DNA of 64,000 nt, from the NCBI RefSeq assembly GCF_004153605.1, contig NZ_SDSI01000002.1, positions 124,001-188,000 on the forward strand, read 5' to 3'. Both the position numbers and the translations under genes were made by a program. Under the pieces are notes generated by a model. It was not told the origin of the DNA and ran no database searches. It saw only the letters and a list, made by a program, of their open reading frames with translations. Source of the DNA: Qipengyuania_B thermophila (GTDB lineage Bacteria > Pseudomonadota > Alphaproteobacteria > Sphingomonadales > Sphingomonadaceae). This document shows, in pieces, positions 41,936-49,330 of this stretch (within the stretch, counting starts at the first letter, position 1; every line of letters begins with the position of its first letter).

Positions 41936-44290
41936 GTGCGATCCGAAGTGCTTCATCCATCCGTGACGGCGGGCGAGCTCTCCTGGCGGAACATCCTCGG
42001 CCTCAATGCCGAGGCGCGGCGGCAGTGGGCCGACCTCGCCGGGTTCAGGGGAGAAGCCGTCACCCGCTGGACCCTGTTCCGTGCCCTGTGCCATCTGATC
42101 GCCTTCGTGGTTTCGGCCTGGCTGTTCGCCGGGGCGGACAACTGGCTCGTCTTCGCCGCCGTCGGCGTGGCGCTGGCGATCAACACGGGCCTGTCCTTGC
42201 GCCAAGGACCGCGCAAATGGCGGGGCTGTGCCATGACGGGCGTCGCAAGCGGCGCCCGCCAGCAGATCATGGTGTCCACCATTGCCGGACTCGTGTGGGC
42301 GATCCCGCTGATCCTGATGGGGGCGACCGGCTCGCTGCACGCCTTTCTCGGCATGCAGGCGATCGTGCTCACGCTCGTCATCGCGGCGTCGATGAACGAC
42401 ACGGCGCCGCCGCTCACCGCCATCGGCTTCACCATCGCGTCCATGCTCGGGGCGGTCGCGGGATCGCTGCTGCAGCAGCAGGTCATCCTCAGCCTTGTTC
42501 CGGTCGTGGTTTCGGTGCTGACGAGCATCGGCACCTACCGCAAGTCACGGACTCTGCTGGCGGCACGGCTGACGACCCGGAGACTGGCCGACACGTCGGA
42601 CACGGTGTCGCTGCTGCTTCGCGAGTTCGAGGAGAACGGCGCGGACTGGCTCTGGCAGATCGACGGCGCGAGGCGGTTGCGCGGGGTGTCGCCGCGGTTC
42701 GCCTTCGCCCTCGGCATGACTGCCGACGAGGCGGAGGGCAAGCCGTTCCTCCAGGTGATCGGCGGCATGACCCGCGACGGCGACGACACTCCGCACGGAC
42801 TGCGCGAGCTCGCTGAGAAGCTGAAGCGGCAGGAGAGCTTTTCCGACGTCGCCGTCAGCGTCGAGGTCGGCGGGCAGCTGCGCTGGTGGGAACTGTCCGG
42901 GACGCCCATCTACGACGAGAAGAACGCCTATGTCGGGTTCCGCGGCGTCGGCTCCGACATCACCGAGCGCCGCGAGTCGGACGAGAAGATCGCCTTTCTG
43001 GCGCGCTACGACATGCTGACCCGCCTGCCCAACCGCGTGCTGCTGACCGAACGGCTTGGCGAGGCGTTGAAGCATTGCCAGCGGTGGCGTTCGCGTTGTG
43101 CGCTCATGATGCTCGACCTCGACCGGTTCAAGGCCGTCAACGACACGTTGGGTCATCTGGCCGGAGACCGGCTGCTGTCACAGGTCGCCACGCGCCTGCA
43201 GTCGATCACCAGCGGGGTCGCGATGGCGGGGCGCCTCGGCGGCGACGAATTCGCGGTCGTCCTCGACACCCTCGACGACTCCGGCCAGGCGGAAAAGCTC
43301 GCCCGCCTCATCATCGAACGCCTGTCCGAACCGTATCTGGTCGACGGGCAGACGCTCTACATCGGCGCCAGCGTCGGTTCCGCCATCGGGCCACGCGACG
43401 GCAACAGCGTCGAGGAACTGATGCGGAACGCCGATCTGGCCCTGTATCAGGCCAAGGACGACGGCGGCGGTTCCTACTGCGAATACGAACCGGCTCTGCA
43501 CCAGCTCGCCGAAGAGCGTCGCAAGCTGGAGCTGGCCCTGCGCAGCGCGCTTGCACGCGGGGAGATGCAGCTGGTCTTCCAGCCCGTCGTCGACGCCAAC
43601 GGCGAGCATCTGGTCAGCTTCGAAGCCCTGCTGCGCTGGCAGAACAAGGAGTTCGGCACGGTCAGCCCGGCGAAGTTCATCCCGCTGGCCGAAGACACGC
43701 GGCTCATCGTCCCGATCGGCGAGTGGGTGCTGGAGCAGGCCTGCATCGAGGCTGCCCGCTGGCCCGAGCACATCATGGTCAATGTCAACGTGTCGCCGGC
43801 GCAGCTGCTCGACGCGAATTTCGTGCCGAACCTGACGCGCATCCTCGACTCCACCGCGCTCAAGCCGAGCCGGCTGGAGATCGAGGTCACGGAAAGCGTC
43901 TTCATGGCCGATCCGACGGTTGCGCGGATGGCGCTGGAACAGGCGATGGCGCTCGGGTGCAGCATCGCGCTCGACGACTTCGGCACCGGCTATTCCTCGC
44001 TTGGTTATCTGCGCACGTTGCGCTTTTCGACGATCAAGGTCGACCGCCTGTTCGTGCAGGGGGCGGCTCACGGCAACCGCGAAAGCCTGGCCATCATCAG
44101 GGCCGTCGTGGCCATGTCCGACAGCCTCGGCATGACCACGACGGCGGAAGGGGTGGAAAACGGCGACGAGGCCGCCCTGATCCGCAGCCTCGGCTGCACG
44201 AAGATTCAGGGCTATCACTTCGGCCGGCCCATGGAAGCCGATCAGGCGCGCAGCCTCATGCGCCGCGAGAGTTTCAGCCTGAGCGCCTGA
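41936..44290 (+). CDS. Membrane GGDEF-EAL protein (cyclic-di-GMP turnover)
   Basis: A 784-residue inner-membrane protein. The first 200 residues hold about five helices. A PAS-like domain follows (FEENGADWLWQIDGARRLRG...), then GGDEF and EAL domains. The GGDEF active site is intact (GRLGGDEFAVV), but no RxxD inhibitory site precedes it. The EAL domain keeps the key motifs FEALLRW, NVNVSP, EVTESVF, LDDFGTGYSSL, IKVDRLF and TAEGVEN, so it should be able to hydrolyse c-di-GMP. Net activity cannot be predicted. The start is GTG, 80 bases after glmS. Confidence 0.94.
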   Translation: MRSEVLHPSVTAGELSWRNILGLNAEARRQWADLAGFRGEAVTRWTLFRALCHLIAFVVSAWLFAGADNWLVFAAVGVALAINTGLSLRQGPRKWRGCAMTGVASGARQQIMVSTIAGLVWAIPLILMGATGSLHAFLGMQAIVLTLVIAASMNDTAPPLTAIGFTIASMLGAVAGSLLQQQVILSLVPVVVSVLTSIGTYRKSRTLLAARLTTRRLADTSDTVSLLLREFEENGADWLWQIDGARRLRGVSPRFAFALGMTADEAEGKPFLQVIGGMTRDGDDTPHGLRELAEKLKRQESFSDVAVSVEVGGQLRWWELSGTPIYDEKNAYVGFRGVGSDITERRESDEKIAFLARYDMLTRLPNRVLLTERLGEALKHCQRWRSRCALMMLDLDRFKAVNDTLGHLAGDRLLSQVATRLQSITSGVAMAGRLGGDEFAVVLDTLDDSGQAEKLARLIIERLSEPYLVDGQTLYIGASVGSAIGPRDGNSVEELMRNADLALYQAKDDGGGSYCEYEPALHQLAEERRKLELALRSALARGEMQLVFQPVVDANGEHLVSFEALLRWQNKEFGTVSPAKFIPLAEDTRLIVPIGEWVLEQACIEAARWPEHIMVNVNVSPAQLLDANFVPNLTRILDSTALKPSRLEIEVTESVFMADPTVARMALEQAMALGCSIALDDFGTGYSSLGYLRTLRFSTIKVDRLFVQGAAHGNRESLAIIRAVVAMSDSLGMTTTAEGVENGDEAALIRSLGCTKIQGYHFGRPMEADQARSLMRRESFSLSA

Positions 44291-44359
44291 GGGTCGCCGA
44301 ACAGCCGGGCACGCACGGCATAGTCTCCAACCCGGCGCGGCGGCGCAGGGGCGGTCTGC

Positions 44360-45028
44360 TCAGCCGAGGGCAAGCGCGGCACAATGGCGCAGCAGCTTCA
44401 GTCCGTCGGTCCCGCCATGCGCCGCGTCGACCGCGCGCTCCGGGTGGGGCATCATGCCGACGACATTGCCCGCCTCGTTGGCGACGCCGGCGATGGCCCG
44501 CCGCGATCCGTTCAGATTGTCGACATAGCGCAGGACGACCCTGCCGCTCTGCTCGAGCCGGTCGAGCACCTCCTCCGCGGCGAAGAAGTTGCCGTCGTGA
44601 TGCGCGACGGGAATGCGGAGCGTCTCCCCGACTTCCAGATCCGCAGTGAACACGGACGCGGTGCTCGCGACCTCGAGTTCCGCCGTCCGGCAGATGAAGG
44701 TCTGTCCGGCATTGCGGAGCAGGGCGCCCGGGAGGAGGCCGGCTTCGCAAAGGATCTGGAAGCCGTTGCACACGCCGAGCACCGGCACGCCGCGCGCGGC
44801 AGCCTCGGCGACGGCCCGCATGATGGGGCTACGCGCCGCCAAGGCTCCGGAGCGCAGATAGTCGCCGTAGGAAAATCCGCCCGGCACGGCGATCATGTCG
44901 ACGTGCCGCGGCACCTGCGTGTCGCGATGCCACAGCCGGACGGGGGAGCGGCCTGTCACCTGTTCCAGCGCGACCGCCATGTCCCGGTCGCAGTTCGAGC
45001 CGGGAAAGGTGATGACGGCAGCGGTCAT
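44360..45028 (-). CDS. purQ: Phosphoribosylformylglycinamidine synthase subunit PurQ
   Basis: The glutaminase subunit of FGAM synthase in purine synthesis. It starts AAVITFPGSNCDRDM; GGFSYGDYLRSGALAA, VLGVCNGFQILCEAGLLPGA (nucleophile Cys) and MMPHPERAVD (catalytic His and Glu) follow. It has 222 residues. The ATG overlaps the purS stop. purL is not downstream; the convergent GGDEF-EAL gene is. Confidence 0.96.
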   Translation of the reverse strand: MTAAVITFPGSNCDRDMAVALEQVTGRSPVRLWHRDTQVPRHVDMIAVPGGFSYGDYLRSGALAARSPIMRAVAEAAARGVPVLGVCNGFQILCEAGLLPGALLRNAGQTFICRTAELEVASTASVFTADLEVGETLRIPVAHHDGNFFAAEEVLDRLEQSGRVVLRYVDNLNGSRRAIAGVANEAGNVVGMMPHPERAVDAAHGGTDGLKLLRHCAALALG

Positions 45029-45264
45029 GCCGGCTCCGTGACGGTGAAGCTGTAGTTTTCGATGACGAGATTGGCGAGCAGTTGCCGGCACATCGCATCG
45101 ATGGTGTCCGCGGATGTGCCATCCGCCACCTCGAGGTCGATGACGCGGCCGACGCGCACGTCCTGCACTCCATCGAAGCCAAGGCCCTCGAGCGCATGGA
45201 GGACCGCCCGGCCCTGCGGATCGAGGACACCGGGCTTCAGACTGACGTGAACGCGCACCTGCAC
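45025..45264 (-). CDS. purS: Phosphoribosylformylglycinamidine synthase subunit PurS
   Basis: The small structural subunit that bridges PurQ and PurL. About 79 residues: VRVHVSLKPGVLDPQGRAVL then LGFDGVQDVRVGRVIDLEV. The GTG at 45264 has GGAGG nine bases upstream and gives the normal length. A start at 45294 would add an unlikely basic tail. Confidence 0.94.
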   Translation of the reverse strand: MQVRVHVSLKPGVLDPQGRAVLHALEGLGFDGVQDVRVGRVIDLEVADGTSADTIDAMCRQLLANLVIENYSFTVTEPA

Positions 45265-45350
45265 CGTCTTCTTTCCTCCATTCTTGCACCGCACCCTGCG
45301 TCACGACACCGCGCAAGGGCGCCGGCCGCAACGGAGCGGCCGGACATCGG

Positions 45351-46157
45351 TCACTTCTTCGGCTTCAGCGGGAAGCCGCGCCGCATGTTGCGATGCTGCG
45401 ACAGGTCGAACACTTCGCCCGGCGCATTGTCGTCATTCTGCAGCACACCGAGGCGCCGCGCGACCTCGTTGTAGGCTTCCTCCTCGCCGCCGAGGTCACG
45501 GCGGAACCGGTCCTTGTCCAGCTTTTCGCCGGTGACGAGATCCCACAGCCTGCATCCGTCGGGGCTGATCTCGTCGGCAAGGATGATCCGCGAGTAGTCG
45601 TTGTCCCAGATCCTGCCGAACTCGAGCTTGAAGTCGACCAGACGGATGCCGATGGCCGCGAACATGCCGACGAGAAAGTCGTTGATGCGGATGGCCATGG
45701 AGGCGATGTCCTGCATCTCCTCGTGGCTGGCCCAGCCGAAGCAGGCGATGTGCTCCTCCGCGATCAGAGGGTCGCCCAGCTTGTCGTCCTTGTAGTAGTA
45801 TTCGAGCAGGGTGTGCGGCAGCGGCTCGCCCTCCTCGATGCCGAGCCGCTGCGACAGCGAACCCGCCGCCACGTTGCGCACCACGACCTCGATCGGGATG
45901 ATCTCGACCTGCCGGACAAGCTGCTCGCGCATGTTCAGGCGGCGGATGAAGTGCGTCGGGATGCCGATATGGCTCAACCGGGTGAAGACGAACTCGCTGA
46001 TCCGGTTGTTGATGACACCCTTTCCGTTGATGGTGCCCTTCTTCTGCGCGTTGAAGGCGGTGGCGTCGTCCTTAAAGTACTGGATGATCGTGCCCGGCTC
46101 CGGGCCTTCATACAGGATCTTGGCCTTGCCCTCGTAGATTTGGCGGCGACGTGACAT
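45351..46157 (-). CDS. purC: SAICAR synthase
   Basis: Joins aspartate to CAIR in purine synthesis. It starts SRRRQIYEGKAKILYEGPEP and has the signatures LPHTLLEYYYKDDKLGDPLI, LVDFKLEFGRIWDND and LADEISPDGCRLWD. It has 268 residues. The ATG at 46157 begins at the conserved start; a longer frame upstream is not needed. purS follows after 86 bases. Confidence 0.96.
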   Translation of the reverse strand: MSRRRQIYEGKAKILYEGPEPGTIIQYFKDDATAFNAQKKGTINGKGVINNRISEFVFTRLSHIGIPTHFIRRLNMREQLVRQVEIIPIEVVVRNVAAGSLSQRLGIEEGEPLPHTLLEYYYKDDKLGDPLIAEEHIACFGWASHEEMQDIASMAIRINDFLVGMFAAIGIRLVDFKLEFGRIWDNDYSRIILADEISPDGCRLWDLVTGEKLDKDRFRRDLGGEEEAYNEVARRLGVLQNDDNAPGEVFDLSQHRNMRRGFPLKPKK

Positions 46158-46296
46158 GACGGAGAGTTCCCGATCCAGCGCGACCCGGCGCACCAGTGGC
46201 GCAGACGCGCACCGCGCCGGTCGTTTCCTTGCTCCTTAGGTGCCGGTGCGCGCGAACGCAATCCGGCACCCCGCCGCGGCACCGCCGGCGGCTGGT

Positions 46297-46899
46297 TCAG
46301 CCGGCAAGTTTGAGGGCCGTCCGCGCCACCCGCTCTCCCAGATGGCGTGCCCCGGCGAGATCCGCCTCGCCGGGCTGGCGCGACCCGTCGCTGCCCGCCA
46401 CCGTGGTTGCACCGTATGGCGCGCCGCCCTTGACCTCGTCCACGCCCATCTGGCCCTTGTAGCCGTAGTCCAGGCCCACAACGGTCATGCCCATGTGCAG
46501 CAAGTTGGTGAGGATCGACAGCAGCGTCGTCTCCTGCCCGCCATGCTGGCTAGCCGTCGAGGTGAATGCCGCACCCACCTTGCCCACCAGAGCATCGCTG
46601 GCCCACAAGGCGCCGGTCTGGTCCCAGTAGGCGGCCATCTGGCTCGCCATGCGGCCATAGCGCGTGGGACAGCCGACCACGATGGCATCATAGTCGCGCA
46701 GGGGTTCGATGCCGGCGATTTCCTCGTGATGATCAGCCACGCGGAACCCCGCCTGACGCGCCACGTCCGCCGGCGCCGTTTCCGGGACGCGGCGCACGTC
46801 GCACTGTGCGCCGGCCTCCCGCGCGCCTTGCGCCACCGCGTCCGCCAGCTGGGCCGTGTGCCCGTAGGACGAGTAGTAAAGCACCAGCACCCGCGCCAT
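46297..46899 (-). CDS. wrbA: NAD(P)H:quinone oxidoreductase, WrbA type
   Basis: A 200-residue flavodoxin-like protein that reduces quinones by two electrons and protects against oxidative stress. The FMN site is VLVLYYSSYGHTAQLADAV; GCPTRYGRMASQMAAYWDQT and STASQHGGQETTLLSILTNL are family signatures. The ATG at 46899 has AAGGAG six bases before it, so it is preferred over the ATG at 46905. It stands as a single gene between tRNA-Phe and purC. Confidence 0.94.
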   Translation of the reverse strand: MARVLVLYYSSYGHTAQLADAVAQGAREAGAQCDVRRVPETAPADVARQAGFRVADHHEEIAGIEPLRDYDAIVVGCPTRYGRMASQMAAYWDQTGALWASDALVGKVGAAFTSTASQHGGQETTLLSILTNLLHMGMTVVGLDYGYKGQMGVDEVKGGAPYGATTVAGSDGSRQPGEADLAGARHLGERVARTALKLAG

Positions 46900-47004
46900 G
46901 ATCATCTCCTTGCTGTGATCGCCAAAGCTTCCTCAACCGCCACGCTCCGGCGCGGTTTCCCGCTCGTGGATTTAGACCGCGGCAAGCAGAAGAAGGGCGC
47001 GCAA

Positions 47005-47080
47005 TGGTGCCCAAGGGCGGGATCGAACCACCGACACTACGATTTTCAGTCGTATGCTCTACCAACTGAGCTACTTGGGC
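47005..47080 (-). tRNA. tRNA-Phe (GAA)
   Basis: The minus-strand sequence starts GCCCAAGTAGCTCAGTTGG and ends in an encoded CCA. The anticodon loop is CTGAAAATC, giving anticodon GAA. The TTCGATCC T-loop and the 7-base acceptor stem are intact. Length is 76. It lies downstream of yacG, as in many alphaproteobacteria. Confidence 0.97.
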
Positions 47081-47168
47081 ATCGTTGCGGCGACGGTCCT
47101 CGCGGGACCGGCGAACGACAAGGCAGACGGCGCTATGGCGAACCGTGTCCGCCTTGGCAAGCGGCTTT

Positions 47169-47339
47169 TCAGTCGTCCCCGGTTTCGGACGGCGGAGCCG
47201 CGGGGCCGGGCACGGCATAGCCGCCGCTCAGCCAGCGGACCAGATCGCGATCCTTGCACCGCGTGGAACAGAACGGCCGCGCCGCTTCGCAACGTGGCTT
47301 GCCGCAGACGGGACACGGTTTCGGCGCGGGGTCAGTCAC
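47169..47339 (-). CDS. yacG: YacG zinc-ribbon protein (DNA gyrase inhibitor family)
   Basis: About 56 residues with a four-Cys zinc site: CPVCGKP near the start and FCSTRCKDRDLVRWL later. The family binds GyrB and inhibits gyrase in Escherichia coli. The GTG at 47339 overlaps the end of the RNase E/G gene by eight bases and fits the usual short N-terminus; an ATG at 47375 is possible but would lie deeper inside the upstream gene. Confidence 0.9.
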   Translation of the reverse strand: MTDPAPKPCPVCGKPRCEAARPFCSTRCKDRDLVRWLSGGYAVPGPAAPPSETGDD

Positions 47340-48315
47340 GCGGCACCAGCTGGGCATGGGCGTGGTGGCGGTCAAGTCCGGAGGGGGCGCTTCCGACCCG
47401 GACTGCGCGGCCGGTGCGACGGGAAAGCTCCGCCAGCCATTCCCCCTTCAGTGCGCCCTCCACCGCGTCGCTGCACGCAAGGAGGATGTCGCCGGACCCG
47501 CTCAGCAGCTCGGCATCCCGCAGCACCCTTCGCGCCAGCGCGGCGGCGGGTTGGAAGGTCAGCAGGGCCAGCAGGGAAGGGCGGGTCTGCCGCGCGACGA
47601 TCTGCACGAAACCAAAGCCGTTCATGGCGGTACGCTCGTGCGGCCATGCTAAAAGCGCCGCGGCCAGCGCCGCATCGATACGGCGACGCTCCTCGCGAGC
47701 GGTGAGGGTCGGGAAATCGATCCCGATGTTGCCGCCGACGTCCATCTGCCGCAGCGCACGCGCAAGGGGCGTGACCGCGCGCCCGGCGAGATCCGCAGCG
47801 CGCCCGTCGCCGTCGACGTCGATCAGCGTCATGGCCGGCGTGGGGTGAAACAGCAGCCGCCCGCCGGGAAACTCAACTTCCCGCCCGCGCACCTCTGTCC
47901 ACAGCCCGTTCCAGTCCGCATCCTCGGGAAAGCGCCTGACGAGCCGCGCCGGTTGCCCTTCATCGCGCAGCTGTTCGAGGAGTGTCGGGGCCGCGCGGGT
48001 TTCCAGATTCGTGGGGCGCACCTGCGCCGCTTTGACCCGTCCCTGTTCACGCAGGGCGCTCCTCACGACGATGCAGCGGAGCTTGGATCCTTCGGTAGCC
48101 GTCTTGGGAAGCGCGTCGGCGAGCGCCTCCTCGCCGCTGCCGAAGCGGACGAGGCCGCGGGACGTGCCCGCGCGGCGCGTGATCAGGCGGGCATCCTCGA
48201 CCTGCCCGGCCGTCAGCGTGCCGGGCCAGTGCAGGCGGGCGGCTTCGATGCGGCCTCCCTCCAGAAGCAGGGCGCGGTGTTCGCCGATCCCCTCCTCGAC
48301 CAGCCACTCAGCCAA
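47332..48315 (-). CDS. Ribonuclease E/G family protein, short form
   Basis: About 327 residues. The start AEWLVEEGIGEHRALLLEGG and the catalytic region TLIDVDGDG with MDVGGNIGIDFPTLTAREER mark the RNase E/G family; the two Asp-containing motifs fit the metal-binding catalytic residues. Standard RNase G is near 490 residues, so the S1 region is reduced and the C-terminal zinc-link Cys pair is missing. The likely TTG start (48315) overlaps the maf stop by eight bases. It probably trims or degrades RNA. Confidence 0.85.
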   Translation of the reverse strand: MAEWLVEEGIGEHRALLLEGGRIEAARLHWPGTLTAGQVEDARLITRRAGTSRGLVRFGSGEEALADALPKTATEGSKLRCIVVRSALREQGRVKAAQVRPTNLETRAAPTLLEQLRDEGQPARLVRRFPEDADWNGLWTEVRGREVEFPGGRLLFHPTPAMTLIDVDGDGRAADLAGRAVTPLARALRQMDVGGNIGIDFPTLTAREERRRIDAALAAALLAWPHERTAMNGFGFVQIVARQTRPSLLALLTFQPAAALARRVLRDAELLSGSGDILLACSDAVEGALKGEWLAELSRRTGRAVRVGSAPSGLDRHHAHAQLVPRD

Positions 48316-48898
48316 TCGGCAGCCCCGCCGCCCTGAGCAAAGCCCGCGTCTCGAACAACGGCAGTCCGACGACACCGGACGGGCTGCCTGCAAGAAAATC
48401 GACGAAGCCGGCCGCGCGGCCCTGCACGGCATAGCCGCCCGCCTTGCCGACGCCTTCCCCGCACGCGGCGTAGCAGGCGATCTCGTCCTCGGTCAGCCGC
48501 TTGAAGCGGACGATGGTGGAGGACAGGCGGTGCCGGGCCTGCCCGTCGAGGGCGATCACCGTGATGGCGGAATGGACGGTGTGCCGGCGGCCCGAGAGCA
48601 TCTTCAGGCACCGGGCGACTTCGCCCGCGTCATGGGCTTGCCCGAGAATGCGGCGGCCCAGCGCCACGGTCGTGTCGCCGGCAAGGACGATCTCGCCGGG
48701 GTTCCGGGCCACCGCCGCGGCCTTTTCCCGCGCAAGGCGCTGCGCGTAGGCGGCGGGTTTCTCGTCCCGCGCGGGTGTCTCGTCGATGTCGGGGGACACG
48801 ATGCGGTCCGGCGTGACGCCGATCTGCGCCAGAAGGGCGCGCCGGCGCGGGCTGGACGAGGCGAGAACGAGACGCGGCCCGCAAGGCGGCGCGGCCAT
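48308..48898 (-). CDS. maf: Maf family nucleoside triphosphate pyrophosphatase
   Basis: A 196-residue house-cleaning enzyme that hydrolyses non-canonical or excess NTPs. It starts LVLASSSPRRRALLAQIG; SPDIDETPARDEKP, AGDTTVALGRRILGQ and GKAGGYAVQGRAAGFV follow, ending with GSPSGVVGLPLFET. These are classical Maf motifs. It is located between infA and the RNase E/G gene. Confidence 0.95.
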   Translation of the reverse strand: MAAPPCGPRLVLASSSPRRRALLAQIGVTPDRIVSPDIDETPARDEKPAAYAQRLAREKAAAVARNPGEIVLAGDTTVALGRRILGQAHDAGEVARCLKMLSGRRHTVHSAITVIALDGQARHRLSSTIVRFKRLTEDEIACYAACGEGVGKAGGYAVQGRAAGFVDFLAGSPSGVVGLPLFETRALLRAAGLPIG

Positions 48899-48907
48899 GA
48901 AGCCGGC

Positions 48908-49153
48908 CTAGTCGATGCCGGGTCCGCCGCGGCCCGGCATGAAACGGTAGGTGATCCGCGCCTTGGTCAGGTCATAAGGCGTCAGCTCGCAAAGCACGTC
49001 GTCGCCAACCAGAACACGGATCCGGTTCTTGCGCATCTTGCCGGCCGTGTGGCCAAGCACCTCGTGGCCATTTTCGAGTTCGACCCGGAACATGGCGTTG
49101 GGCAGCAGTTCGACGACCCGCCCGCGCATTTCCAGGAGTTCTTCCTTGGCCAT
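48908..49153 (-). CDS. infA: Translation initiation factor IF-1
   Basis: An 81-residue S1/OB-fold protein that blocks the ribosomal A site during initiation. The body from MRGRVVELLPNAMFRVELEN to GKMRKNRIRVLVGDDVLCEL and KARITYRF is canonical; a short GRGGPGID tail is added. First gene of infA-maf-RNase E/G-yacG on the minus strand; it is divergent from the TonB receptor. Confidence 0.97.
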   Translation of the reverse strand: MAKEELLEMRGRVVELLPNAMFRVELENGHEVLGHTAGKMRKNRIRVLVGDDVLCELTPYDLTKARITYRFMPGRGGPGID

Positions 49154-49330
49154 ACCGAAATCTGTATCCTGTTCCGTTGCGATCTGTTCCGGCGCCCTTA
49201 GCCAACCTTTGCCCGAAAGGGAAGAACGGCTGCGGCCGGGGTGGAACCGGGCAGCTCTGCGGGCGGTTGTTCACCTGACATCAAGGCGGCGGTGTTCATC
49301 GGCCACCGCAAACAACACGCCGAGGACCCT

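Noticed and set aside
49154..49220. Two GGAAC copies on the minus strand before infA
   Set aside because: No CGTT at the right distance after either copy. They form a loose direct repeat with no clear role.
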